Source of the DNA: Deltaproteobacteria bacterium
GTDB taxonomy: Bacteria > Desulfobacterota > Syntrophia > Syntrophales > UBA5619
NCBI GenBank assembly: GCA_026388365.1
Contig: JAPLJW010000099.1
Span: forward strand, 1-14,900
Direction: 5' to 3'
DNA: 14,900 nt
Shown here: piece by piece, positions 1-7,068 of the stretch
How positions within the stretch are numbered: the first letter of the stretch is position 1
Layout: every line of letters starts with the position of its first letter
Program-made: the position numbers and the translations under genes
Notes under the pieces: model-generated
The model's database searches: none
What the model was told of the DNA's origin: nothing
Seen by the model: the letters and a program-made list of their open reading frames with translations, nothing else

Positions 1-723
1 AAGGCCATTTCATCCGTGGGGCATATCCTGACCTTCGCAAAGATCAAGGGGGAGGCGAGGCAGCAGCAGATCGTAATGGAGATGGCCGCCGGGCTCCTGG
101 AGGGCCGGGGAAAACGGCTCTCCTCCGGCGCCTGGGCCGCCCTGGGGCAGAAGACCGGCTTCAGCCTCCGGGAGTCGCTCGGGGCGATCGAGAAGCTGAT
201 CACCTATGCGGGGGAGAGGGCGGTCATCGAGGCGGCGGATGTGGAGGCCGTCATCGGCCGGACGAAAGAGGATACCGTTTTCGATCTGACGGGGGCGCTC
301 ACCGCAAGAAACCTGGCGGCCGCCCTCCAGGCGTTGAAAGATCTCCTCGATCAGGGAAGCCCCCCCCTGATGATCATGGCCATGATCACGCGGGAGATCC
401 GTTTCCTCCTCCATGCGAAACTCCTGCTCGCCTCCGGGCGGTTGAAGGCCTTCAGCGCGAACATGGACTACGGCCGTTTTCAGAAGGCGATTTATCCCTT
501 CATCAAGCCGGGGGCCGGCGAGGGGGAAGATCATGTCGATCTCGTTTCGCAACACCCGTACGTCGTCTATCAGTCGCTGAAGAACGCGGGCCGGTTCACC
601 CGCTCCGAGCTGGCCGGCTTTCTGGAGATGCTGGTCCGGATCGATCTGGCGCTCAAGTCCACGGGACAGGATCCCCGCCTCCTCCTGGAGCGCTTCCTGC
701 TCGCCGTCTGTAAATCTCAGTAA
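1..723 (+). CDS. holA: DNA polymerase III subunit delta, C-terminal part (5' end outside window)
   Basis: The reading frame is open from base 1 (codons AAG GCC ATT...) to TAA at 721-723. About 240 residues are visible, so roughly the N-terminal third of a ~340-residue delta subunit lies to the left. The GTG at 16 is an internal codon. The visible part matches the end of the delta AAA+ ATPase-like core and the helical collar domain: 'FSLRESLGAIEKLITYAGERAVIEAADVE' style lid helices, then 'VFDLTGALTARNLAAALQALKDLL', 'MIMAMITREIRFLLHAKLL', and the collar ending in 'LVRIDLALKSTGQDPRLLLERFLLAV'. Delta opens the beta sliding clamp as part of the clamp loader in replication. The last 134 bases of the recognisable core (577-710) recur as a decayed copy at 3338-3471. 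The stop comes 11 bases after the end of that repeat, and kinase-like sequence follows at once, so the extreme C-terminus (KSQ) may be rearranged. Confidence 0.88.
   Translation, partial: KAISSVGHILTFAKIKGEARQQQIVMEMAAGLLEGRGKRLSSGAWAALGQKTGFSLRESLGAIEKLITYAGERAVIEAADVEAVIGRTKEDTVFDLTGALTARNLAAALQALKDLLDQGSPPLMIMAMITREIRFLLHAKLLLASGRLKAFSANMDYGRFQKAIYPFIKPGAGEGEDHVDLVSQHPYVVYQSLKNAGRFTRSELAGFLEMLVRIDLALKSTGQDPRLLLERFLLAVCKSQ
577..710 (+). repeat. Direct repeat, copy 1 (inside holA 3' end)
   Basis: These 134 bases align without gaps to 3338-3471 at an offset of 2761, with nine mismatches by my count (about 93% identity). The similarity stops in both copies at the same GCCGTCTG. This copy encodes the intact collar C-terminus of the delta subunit. 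Confidence 0.9.
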
Positions 724-811
724 AATCGACGTCCGGAGACAGGAAGGAGAAGGAACGACCTTCACCCTCTATTTTCCGGCAACGCGGGAGGCGCACCCGG
801 TCAATCTCCTG
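722..811 (+). pseudogene. Severed C-terminal tip of a sensor histidine kinase (remnant)
   Basis: Frame 2 from 722 reads KIDVRRQEGEGTTFTLYFPA and then TREAHPVNLL. The string EGxGTTFTLYFP is the G2-box end of HATPase_c domains in sensor histidine kinases, normally preceded by 'GG.I.V.S'. Here the preceding G-rich part is replaced by the end of holA, and no ATP-binding N or G1 box exists upstream in this frame. I infer that only the last ~30 codons of a kinase survive, joined to the holA stop by a rearrangement. The frame stays open into the 3' end of the transporter gene on the other strand, so its true end is unclear. The motif is short, so a chance match is possible. Confidence 0.5.
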
Positions 812-844
812 GAAGGCCGGTTCACGATCGGCAGCAATGGGTGG

Positions 845-2254
845 TTACCCGATCAGTCCCACCGCCTTCCAGTACAGGAGGCTGATCGCCAGAGTGACCA
901 GGCAGGCGAACAGGTAGATGATCCCGGCCTGGCGTAGCTGCGCGGGCGTCCACGAAGCCTTTCCCGCGATCGATTCCCCGATGATCACGAAGGGCTGCTG
1001 ATAGGCCATGAAGAAGCAGTTCCCCGCCATGATGAATAAAAAGAAGATGACCAGCGGCTGGATGCCGAAATCGGCGGCCAGCATGGGCAGAAACGGCACC
1101 ACAAAGGGGATCGTCGCATAGAGCTGGGCGACATCCACAAAACGCAGGACAAAAAACAGGACCAGCAGCGCATAGGTCAGCAGCCAGGGGTTGCCCACCA
1201 ATGTCCTGATGACCGGGCTGAACGACCGGTTCAGAAAAGGGGCCACACCCGTTTCCTGCAAGAGCATGCCCAGCCCCATGATCGTGCCGATGAAGAGGAC
1301 AAAATCCCAACTGATCGCCGTCCCGATATCATGGCCCTTGATGACGCCGAACACGGCCAGCAGCGCAAACGCCCCCAGACAGACGGTGACGTCCGGGATC
1401 CCGTGCATGCGGCCGGTCACCAGCATCAGGAAGGTGGCCATCAGGATCGCGAGCGTCGCCTTTTCCTGGAAGCTGATCGGTCCGAGCGCCTTGAATTCGA
1501 CCTTGAAGACGTCTCTATCGAGGTCCAATTCCTCCGCCGGTTTCATGACCCTGTAGAGGACGAGGATGAACAGGAGCGACAGCACCGCCGAGGGCACCAG
1601 CATGGCCTTCAGCCAGGAGTCGAAGTTGATCACCCCCTGCAAGCCGGGCGTGGCGCCGAAGAACCCGATGGCTACCGGTCCCCACAGGGAACCCGTAAAC
1701 CAGCCGCTTCCCGGAATCAGCACCATGGACCAAGCCGAAAGCAGGATGAGGCCCGCCCCCTTGGAGCCGTATTGCAGGTGGCAAATCTCCGTGGAAGCCA
1801 CGGCGATGGGGATGACAATGGCGATCCGGACCACGATGGAGGGGGTCAGGACCGAAAGGAGCAGCCCGATGATGACCCAGGAGAGGGTCAGGCTCAGATA
1901 GCTGGGTCGGAACAGACCGATGACCCAGTAGGCCAGCCGTTTGCCCAGCCCCGTGGAGTTCAGGGCAAAGCCGAAAAACAGGGCGGGGATCAGGATCCAG
2001 ATCGCCCGGGTGGTGTAGCCGTTGAAGACGATGGAGTACGGGATGCCTGAGGCCGTCAGCAGCAGCAGCATGACCATGCTGCCGATCGAAAGGGGGACCC
2101 AATTCGTGCCGAAAATCCAGAGGCCGACGGCCACGAAAACCGACATCAAGACCGCATGGCCCGCGGGGGCCAGGCCCGGCGCGAAGGGTTTGACAATGCC
2201 GATGCCGATGCCGATTGCCGAGAAAAGAACGATTCCCAACAGGCGTGTTTTCAT
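845..2254 (-). CDS. DASS/SLC13-family anion:sodium symporter-like membrane transporter
   Basis: The protein has 469 residues and is strongly hydrophobic throughout, with about 11-12 likely membrane segments, the usual size for the divalent anion:sodium symporter (DASS, CitT/SLC13) family. Family-like features are the re-entrant loop region LTPSIVVRIAIVIPIAVAS (136-154), which corresponds to the conserved 'TPSNTARAG..PI' stretch. In the second half, the SWDFVLFIGTIMGLGMLLQETG segment (315-336) matches the 'WD.ll.fGgg..LG..l..tG' signature. C-terminal hydrophobic helices contain AYQQPFVIIGES (417-428). Such carriers import di- or tricarboxylates or related anions across the inner membrane; the substrate cannot be read from sequence. 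The start ATG is followed by a positively charged MKTR; upstream on the coding strand is GGGGTAAGGG, a weak ribosome site. The gene lies downstream of the lipoprotein gene but is separated from it by a terminator, so it probably has its own promoter. Confidence 0.8.
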   Translation of the reverse strand: MKTRLLGIVLFSAIGIGIGIVKPFAPGLAPAGHAVLMSVFVAVGLWIFGTNWVPLSIGSMVMLLLLTASGIPYSIVFNGYTTRAIWILIPALFFGFALNSTGLGKRLAYWVIGLFRPSYLSLTLSWVIIGLLLSVLTPSIVVRIAIVIPIAVASTEICHLQYGSKGAGLILLSAWSMVLIPGSGWFTGSLWGPVAIGFFGATPGLQGVINFDSWLKAMLVPSAVLSLLFILVLYRVMKPAEELDLDRDVFKVEFKALGPISFQEKATLAILMATFLMLVTGRMHGIPDVTVCLGAFALLAVFGVIKGHDIGTAISWDFVLFIGTIMGLGMLLQETGVAPFLNRSFSPVIRTLVGNPWLLTYALLVLFFVLRFVDVAQLYATIPFVVPFLPMLAADFGIQPLVIFFLFIMAGNCFFMAYQQPFVIIGESIAGKASWTPAQLRQAGIIYLFACLVTLAISLLYWKAVGLIG

Positions 2255-2412
2255 CCCTTACCCCAGTTATCCGGATTCAACCCGATGGATCAAAGAAAAG
2301 CCTCTGCCCGACGTTGCGAACCCTTTTCACTTTTCAGAATTACGGAGGGGAAAACTACACCGGTCCTCGGGAATAGTCAACCGGCGACTTCGAAAACGGG
2401 GAGAAGGGGCGC

Positions 2413-2450
2413 AATAAAAAGCAGACAGCTTCCTTGCCGGGAAGCCCTGC
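2413..2450 (-). terminator. Intrinsic terminator after the LytR_C lipoprotein gene
   Basis: On the minus strand there is a stem GCAG + GCTTCC, loop CGGCAA, then GGAAGC + CTGC, with a small internal asymmetry, followed directly by TTTTTATT. The 6-bp inner stem is perfect and the outer GCAG/CTGC pairs next to the T tract. It lies about 85 bases past the lipoprotein stop and should separate that transcript from the transporter gene. Confidence 0.72.
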
Positions 2451-2534
2451 CCTGTGGGTGGGGAGCTTCGCAACTGTCCGGGAATTCCTCACACCGCACG
2501 ACATGCCGATGTTTTGCCTGAGTGATGGCTTCTT

Positions 2535-3185
2535 CTATCGGGTCACTACGATGATATCGAATATGGAAGACCAGGTCATCGGTTTGACGACCGTCTCCTT
2601 CCCGAGGCGGCCCGCCATTTCCTTTGCCTCCTTTTCCGAATCTTTGGCATGGTAAACCGTATCGCTCTTAATATGGGTTGTGGAGGCCCGATCCAACCGC
2701 TCGACCTTGTAACCCAGATCCTGGAGCTTCTTGGACATGGTCCGGGCCGCTGGAAGCCCGCCGCTGCCCGCCAGCACCTTGATGCGCAGTTCCTTCGCGG
2801 CGGCAGTCTGTGTTTTCTCCTGCGTTCGTTCCTCCACCAGAGCAACTTCTTTTATCGCCACCGCTGCTTTCAATTCCTTGTTCTCCTCCAGCAGGTCATT
2901 CTTTTCTTTCTCCAGGCTCTCAATCCGGGTCTGCCTCTCGCTGACGGCCATCAGTTGGGTCTTGTCTTTCTCTTCAAACTTTTCAATCCGGGATTGCTGT
3001 TGAAGAACGACCTTCTGAAGGGCTTCGTTCCCCGATTGAAGATGCTCCACCTCCTTCTGCAGTTCCTTCTTCGATATGCTGAATTTTTTGACCTCCTCAT
3101 CCGAACTGCCGTCAAAATACCGAAACACGCCGCATCCCGAAAGAAGACAGACCAAAATCAGACAAAGAATGGCGCCTCTTTTCAT
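2535..3185 (-). CDS. Coiled-coil lipoprotein with C-terminal LytR_C-like domain
   Basis: From the chosen start the protein has 216 residues. Residues 1-18 are a lipoprotein signal: MKR, a hydrophobic core, and the lipobox LLSGC with Cys18. Residues ~38-120 are charged heptad-like sequence (KKELQKEVEHLQSGNEALQ, IESLEKEKNDLLEENKELK), a probable coiled coil. Residues ~133-216 resemble the LytR C-terminal domain (LytR_C): 'IKVLAGSGGLPAART...LGYKVERLDRAS...DTVYHAKDSEKEAKEMAGRLG...DIIVVTR'. LytR_C domains occur in envelope-associated proteins of unclear function. The start at 3185 is preferred over an in-frame ATG 13 codons earlier because a strong AGGAGG precedes it and because the signal peptide then begins with MKR. 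The protein should be anchored in the inner or outer membrane facing the periplasm. It is monocistronic, with a promoter candidate at 3295-3324 and a terminator at 2413-2450. Confidence 0.72.
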   Translation of the reverse strand: MKRGAILCLILVCLLSGCGVFRYFDGSSDEEVKKFSISKKELQKEVEHLQSGNEALQKVVLQQQSRIEKFEEKDKTQLMAVSERQTRIESLEKEKNDLLEENKELKAAVAIKEVALVEERTQEKTQTAAAKELRIKVLAGSGGLPAARTMSKKLQDLGYKVERLDRASTTHIKSDTVYHAKDSEKEAKEMAGRLGKETVVKPMTWSSIFDIIVVTR

Positions 3186-3187
3186 AA

Positions 3188-3200
3188 CCCCCCCCCTCCT
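3188..3200 (-). promoter_or_regulatory. Ribosome binding site with a nine-G run before the lipoprotein start
   Basis: On the coding strand the leader reads AGGA followed by nine G in total and TT before ATG at 3185. The AGGAGG core fixes the start codon. The homopolymer lies exactly between the Shine-Dalgarno core and the start, so gain or loss of a G would change the spacing. Confidence 0.7.
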
Positions 3201-3294
3201 GCTCTTGATGCAAAGGCTCTTCATGCAAGCCGGTTAAAATAAATCCTTTCCCAAAGAGCTTTGTTCTATAAATCGTTACTTTTTTGATGGGTAA

Positions 3295-3324
3295 AGCATA
3301 GGGATTTTTATGTTTGGATGTCAA
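3295..3324 (-). promoter_or_regulatory. Sigma-70-type promoter candidate for the LytR_C lipoprotein gene
   Basis: On the minus strand there is a perfect TTGACA (3319-3324), an 18-base spacer, then TATGCT (3295-3300). It is about 110 bases upstream of the start at 3185 in a locally AT-rich stretch, and it abuts the holA remnant that begins at 3338. Confidence 0.5.
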
Positions 3325-3337
3325 GAGGATTTCGCTG

Positions 3338-3493
3338 CTGAAGAACGCGGTCCGGTTCACCCGCTCTGAGCCGGCCCGCGTTCTGGAGATGCTGGTCCGG
3401 ATCGATCCGGCGCTCAAGTCCACGGGACAGGAGCCCCGCCTCCTCCGGGAGCGCTTCCTGCTTGCCGTCTGCGGCGCCGTCAAAGTTTCTTGA
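3338..3493 (+). pseudogene. Decayed duplicate of the holA 3' end
   Basis: Bases 3338-3471 align to 577-710 of holA without gaps and with nine mismatches. In the holA frame the copy still reads LKNAVRFTRSEPARVLEMLV and on to LLAVC, then continues with different codons to TGA at 3491-3493. Seven of the nine changes alter the amino acid (for example G to V, L to P twice, L to R), which fits loss of selection. There is no start codon or upstream part of the gene. It overlaps the 3' end of the NYN gene on the other strand by about 14 bases. Confidence 0.85.
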
Positions 3494-4010
3494 ACCGGGC
3501 CAGGGCGGCCCGTTTCTGTTTGGAGAGCCGCCGGGAGGGCCCTTTCCTTTTCATGCCGGTCCGGTCGTCGTCATCATCATCCGGATTCCCCTCTCCGGGA
3601 AACTCCGCAGCGGAAGATCCCGCGGCGCTTCGTTCCAACAGGGCATCGAACGCGGCGGAGGCGATGGCGGACTGCCCGCGTCGCGTCGCGAACACGGCGA
3701 TCTCACGGTCGGAGGTGACGACCAGGATCTCCTCGCTCCCTTTCCCGAGCAGCCGCTTGATCACCTCATCGGCCTTCTCTCCCAGGCGGGAATAGATGAT
3801 CTCCATCCCCCCCGCGAAGTCCCGTTCCTCCGTTGGCGAGCCGCCTTCCCAGCCGTCGAAGACGACGGTTATCCGGTGCCCCCGACGTTTCCGGTAACCG
3901 GCAAGGCTCCGGATGAGGGCGTTGCGCCCCTCCTCCAGGCTTTTCATCTCGGAATGCCGGAAGGTGTCGGATTGCCGGATCAGGTTGTAGCCGTCCACGA
4001 TGATATGCAT
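3480..4010 (-). CDS. YacP-like NYN/PIN-fold ribonuclease
   Basis: The protein has 176 residues, typical for the NYN_YacP family, whose characterised member in Bacillus (YacP/Rae1) is a ribosome-associated mRNA endonuclease. The start is MHIIVDGYNLIRQS, the usual N-terminal strand of the family. The acidic residues expected for the metal-dependent site are present: D6 (VDGYN), D52 (VVFDG), D81 (KADEVI) and D101 (VVTSDREI). A longer in-frame ORF begins at 4124, but its extra 38 residues look unlike the family and cross the promoter region, so I start at 4010; the ribosome site there is weak (GGAACGGAAC). The C-terminus has an aspartate run (144-149) and a basic tail (KRKGPSRRLSKQKR), plausible for RNA binding. 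Its 3' end abuts the decayed holA copy. Confidence 0.8.
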   Translation of the reverse strand: MHIIVDGYNLIRQSDTFRHSEMKSLEEGRNALIRSLAGYRKRRGHRITVVFDGWEGGSPTEERDFAGGMEIIYSRLGEKADEVIKRLLGKGSEEILVVTSDREIAVFATRRGQSAIASAAFDALLERSAAGSSAAEFPGEGNPDDDDDDRTGMKRKGPSRRLSKQKRAALARFKKL

Positions 4011-4053
4011 GGCGTTCCGTTCCGGGAAAATGATCCTTGTTAGCAGGAAGTCA

Positions 4054-4082
4054 TTGTCAGCCAAGGGCGAATATGGTATAGA
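4054..4082 (+). promoter_or_regulatory. Sigma-70-type promoter candidate for the acyl-CoA operon
   Basis: TTGTCA (4054-4059), a 17-base spacer, then TATAGA (4077-4082). TGG directly before the -10 box also gives an extended -10. It lies about 120 bases upstream of the acyl-CoA synthetase start at 4200. Confidence 0.6.
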
Positions 4083-4133
4083 TCCCCCCGGTCGTTTTTC
4101 GGCCGAGGTCCATTTCGGCAGCACTATACCAAA
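4072..4133. repeat. Inverted repeat linking two opposing -10 boxes
   Basis: TATGGTATAG (4072-4081) and CTATACCAAA (4124-4133) are inverted copies matching at nine of ten positions, 42 bases apart. The left arm holds the rightward -10 box (TATAGA). The right arm, read on the minus strand as TTTGGTATAGT, holds a leftward extended -10 (TGG TATAGT) suited to the NYN gene; its -35 is poor. This could be two similar promoters or a two-site operator. Confidence 0.45.
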
Positions 4134-4199
4134 CCAGGGTTCGATTTAACATCGAAAAGGGAAGACAAACCATCATTCAACCATCCAGGAGGAAATCTT

Positions 4200-5843
4200 A
4201 TGGCAGCAAAAACCTATGCACCCGGAGAATGTTACCAGTATCAGTTGCTCATCAAGCACCTGCTTGCCACACCGCTATTTTTTGCGCCGGACCAGGAGAT
4301 CGTTTACCGGGATAAGGTCCGCCTGACCTATCGGAAGGTCAACGAACGGATCCACCGCCTGGCCAACGGTCTGGCGAAGCTGGGCGTCGCGGAGGGCGAT
4401 ACGGTCTGCGTCTTCGACTACGACAGCCATCGCTACCTGGAGTGTTTCTTCGCCATTCCGATGATGGGGGCGGTTCTCCACACCCAGAACTGGCGTCTCT
4501 CCCCCGAGCAGATCCTCTACACGATGAACCATGCGGAGGACAAGGTCGTCCTCATCCATGAGGAGTTCCTGCCCCTCTTGGAGGCCATTTACGACAAGCT
4601 CACGACCGTAAAAAAGATCATCCTGATCTCCGAGAGCGGCCAGAAACCCGCCACGAAAATCCCGTTCGCTGCGGAGTACGAGGGGCTTCTCCAGGGGGCC
4701 GCCGACTTCTGCGACTTCCCGGATCTCGATGAGAACACGCGGGCCACCACCTTCTACACGACGGGGACGACCGGTCTGCCCAAGGGGGTTTCCTTCTCCC
4801 ACCGGCAGCTCGTCCTGCACTCCCAGGCCATGGCGATCAGCGTCGGCGCCTATGAATCGGTCGGCCGGTTCCGCTCCGACGATGTTTACATGCCGATCAC
4901 CCCGATGTTCCACGTCCACGCCTGGGGGCTTCCCTACACGGCGACGATGCTGGGGGTCAAGCAGGTCTATCCGGGCAAGTACGAGCCGCCCATGCTCCTC
5001 AAGCTGATCCTCACGGAAAAGGTGACCTTTTCCCACTGCGTCCCGACGATCATCCACATGCTGGTGTCGAGCCCGGTCGTCAAGACCCTCGATCTCTCCA
5101 AATGGCGGGTGGTCATCGGGGGGGCGCGTCTCCCCAAGGGGCTCGCCCAGGCGGCGACGGCCCTCGGGATCCAGATCTTCGCCGGTTATGGGATGTCGGA
5201 GACCTGCCCGCTGATCTCGCTGGCGAACCTGAAGCCATCGATGCTCGGCTGGGAGAAGGAGCGGCAGATCGACCGCCTCATCATGACAGGGCTTCCCGTG
5301 CCCCTCGTCTATGCGAAGATTGTCGATGCGAATGGCAAGGACCTGCCCCACGACGGGGTTGCGACGGGCGAACTGGTCCTCCGGGCGCCGTGGCTGACCG
5401 AGAGCTACTATAGGGATCCGGAGCGGACGAAGGATCTCTGGCAGGACGGCTGGCTCCATACAGGCGACGTCGCCTACATCGATTCCGAGGGGTACATCCA
5501 GATCACCGACCGGATCAAGGACGTGATCAAGACCGGCGGCGAGTGGGTCTCCTCGCTCGATCTGGAGAATTTGATCAGCATGCATCCCGCGGTCTCCGAG
5601 GCGGCGGCGATCGGCGTCCCGGATGCCAAGTGGGGCGAGCGGCCGCTCCTGGTCATCGTGCTGAGGCCGGAGTCCAAGGGAAAGGTCACGGAGGAGGAGA
5701 TCAAGGCCTTCATGTTCCAGAATGCCGCTGCGGGGAAGATCCCCAAGTACGGCATCCCGGACAAGTATATGTTCGTGGATGAGATTCCCAAGACCTCGGT
5801 CGGGAAGATCAACAAGGTCCAGCTCCGGAAACAGATGATCTGA
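4200..5843 (+). CDS. Acyl-CoA synthetase (AMP-forming fatty acid:CoA ligase, AlkK/FadD-like)
   Basis: The protein has 547 residues, the usual size. It activates a carboxylic acid with ATP to an acyl-adenylate and then to acyl-CoA in the cytoplasm. The ANL-superfamily motifs are all visible. The P-loop-like TTFYTTGTTGLPKG is at 183-196 (K195), and YGMSET at 330-335 (adenylate binding). DGWLHTGD is at 416-423 (D423 contacts the ribose), followed by ITDRIKDVIKTGGEWVSS, the hinge and C-domain region. The SVGKINK near the C-terminus contains the catalytic lysine (about K536). The layout (LTYRKVNERIHRLANGL, MFHVHAWGLPYTATMLGVKQVYPGKYEP) resembles medium- and long-chain fatty acyl-CoA ligases of the AlkK type; the chain length or aromatic specificity cannot be told. 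AGGAGGAAATCTT precedes ATG at 4200. It is the first gene of an operon: the acyl-CoA dehydrogenase starts 17 bases after its stop. Confidence 0.92.
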   Translation: MAAKTYAPGECYQYQLLIKHLLATPLFFAPDQEIVYRDKVRLTYRKVNERIHRLANGLAKLGVAEGDTVCVFDYDSHRYLECFFAIPMMGAVLHTQNWRLSPEQILYTMNHAEDKVVLIHEEFLPLLEAIYDKLTTVKKIILISESGQKPATKIPFAAEYEGLLQGAADFCDFPDLDENTRATTFYTTGTTGLPKGVSFSHRQLVLHSQAMAISVGAYESVGRFRSDDVYMPITPMFHVHAWGLPYTATMLGVKQVYPGKYEPPMLLKLILTEKVTFSHCVPTIIHMLVSSPVVKTLDLSKWRVVIGGARLPKGLAQAATALGIQIFAGYGMSETCPLISLANLKPSMLGWEKERQIDRLIMTGLPVPLVYAKIVDANGKDLPHDGVATGELVLRAPWLTESYYRDPERTKDLWQDGWLHTGDVAYIDSEGYIQITDRIKDVIKTGGEWVSSLDLENLISMHPAVSEAAAIGVPDAKWGERPLLVIVLRPESKGKVTEEEIKAFMFQNAAAGKIPKYGIPDKYMFVDEIPKTSVGKINKVQLRKQMI

Positions 5844-5847
5844 GAAT

Positions 5848-5853
5848 GGAGGA
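5848..5853 (+). promoter_or_regulatory. Ribosome binding site that sets the acyl-CoA dehydrogenase start
   Basis: GGAGGA lies seven bases before ATG at 5861. The alternative in-frame ATG at 5846 overlaps this site and has none of its own, so 5861 is the likely start. Confidence 0.75.
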
Positions 5854-5860
5854 AAAAACC

Positions 5861-7003
5861 ATGGATTTTGAACTCACCGAAGAACAGAAGATGCTGCAGG
5901 AGATGGCCTACCGCTTTGCGAAGGCCAATTTCACCTCCGTTTCGCAGGAGTGCGACGAACAGGAGAAATACACGGCGGAGATCCGGAAGAAAGGGGCGGC
6001 CCAGGGCCTCGTCGGCGCCTGGATTCCGGAGGAGTATGGCGGCGCCGGCGCGGGCTGCATGGGGAACGCCATCATCACCGAGGAACTCTCGAAGGTGGAT
6101 ATGGGGATCGGTCTCAACGTCGGGGCCGCGAGCTTCGGCTGCGAGGCCATCCTCCAGTATGGCTCCGAAGAGCAGAAGAAGACCTGGCTCCCGCCGGTCT
6201 GCAGCGGCGAGAAGGTCAGCGCGGGGGCCTTCACGGAGCCGAATGCCGGCACGGATGTCGCCGGCTACAAGACGCGGGCCGTCAAGGACGGGGGCGACTA
6301 CGTGATCAACGGGAACAAGATGTTCATCACCAACGGCACGGTCTGCGATTTCATGGTGACCCAGTGCATCACGAATCCCGAGGAGAAGAAGCACAACAGC
6401 TTCAGCCTGATCATCGTGCCTTCGGATGCGAAGGGGATCACCCGGAACAAGATCCACGGGAAGATGGGGATCCGCGCGAGCGACACGGCGGAGATTGCCT
6501 TCGAGGATGTCCGGGTTCCGCAGACCAACCTGGTCGGGAAGGAGGGGCACGGATTCCGCGAACTCATGCACTTCTTCGACACCACCCGCGTCATGGTCGC
6601 CGCCCAGGCCCTCGGCCTTTCCGAGGCCTGCCTCGAGACCAGCATCAAGTACGTCAAGGAGCGGACCGCCTTTGGTGCGCCGCTGGGGGCCTACCAGCTC
6701 ACCCAGATGAAGCTGACCGAAATGGCCATCCGGATCGAGGCGCTCCGGGGGCTCATCTACAAGTCGGCCTGGCTGATCGATCAGGGGCGGCCGGACTACA
6801 TCCTCGCGGCGATGGCGAAGTTCTTCGGCGGCCAGACCGCCGTTTTCTGCGCGAACTACGCCGTTGAGCTCCACGGGGGATACGGCTACATCGAGGAGTA
6901 CCCCGTCCAGAAGTGGTACCGCGACGCCAAGATCCTCGAACTCTACGAGGGGACGAAGGAGGCGGAGATCATGACGATCGGCCGCTACCTCCAGGCAAGG
7001 TAG
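5861..7003 (+). CDS. Acyl-CoA dehydrogenase (classical YEGT type)
   Basis: The protein has 380 residues from the start chosen by its ribosome site (MDFELTEEQKML, a typical family N-terminus). It would use FAD to oxidise acyl-CoA to 2-enoyl-CoA, passing electrons to electron-transfer flavoprotein. Signatures: GAFTEPNAGTDVAGYKT (122-138, flavin and substrate contact), GIRASDTAEIAFEDVRVP, TAFGAPLGAYQLTQMKL, AVELHGGYGYIEEYPVQKWYRDAKILELYEGTKE. The glutamate in LYEGT (about E363) is at the position of the catalytic base of short- and medium-chain acyl-CoA dehydrogenases. Translationally close to the acyl-CoA synthetase upstream, it probably oxidises the thioester that enzyme makes. A flavoprotein gene follows 65 bases later. 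Confidence 0.92.
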   Translation: MDFELTEEQKMLQEMAYRFAKANFTSVSQECDEQEKYTAEIRKKGAAQGLVGAWIPEEYGGAGAGCMGNAIITEELSKVDMGIGLNVGAASFGCEAILQYGSEEQKKTWLPPVCSGEKVSAGAFTEPNAGTDVAGYKTRAVKDGGDYVINGNKMFITNGTVCDFMVTQCITNPEEKKHNSFSLIIVPSDAKGITRNKIHGKMGIRASDTAEIAFEDVRVPQTNLVGKEGHGFRELMHFFDTTRVMVAAQALGLSEACLETSIKYVKERTAFGAPLGAYQLTQMKLTEMAIRIEALRGLIYKSAWLIDQGRPDYILAAMAKFFGGQTAVFCANYAVELHGGYGYIEEYPVQKWYRDAKILELYEGTKEAEIMTIGRYLQAR

Positions 7004-7068
7004 CCCAAATGGCCGGATCCCTATGCACCTTGGAAATTTCCGTTTATGAACAATGAAGGAGACCCCCT

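Noticed and set aside
2354..2380. TTGACT ... TGTAGT on the minus strand as a promoter for the transporter gene
   Set aside because: The spacer is only 15 bases and the -10 is weak; not enough to call.
3112..3483. Minus-strand frame of 123 codons spanning the holA remnant and the lipoprotein leader
   Set aside because: It reads antisense through the duplicated holA segment and out of frame through the lipoprotein signal; an artefact.
4275..5585. Long minus-strand open frame (436 codons) opposite the acyl-CoA synthetase gene
   Set aside because: It is antisense to a gene with complete family motifs; its Arg/Asp/Pro/Gly-rich composition is typical of a shadow frame in GC-rich DNA.
5474..6874. 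Minus-strand open frame of 466 codons opposite the acyl-CoA dehydrogenase
   Set aside because: Same reason: it shadows two well-identified genes and has no family motif or ribosome site of note.
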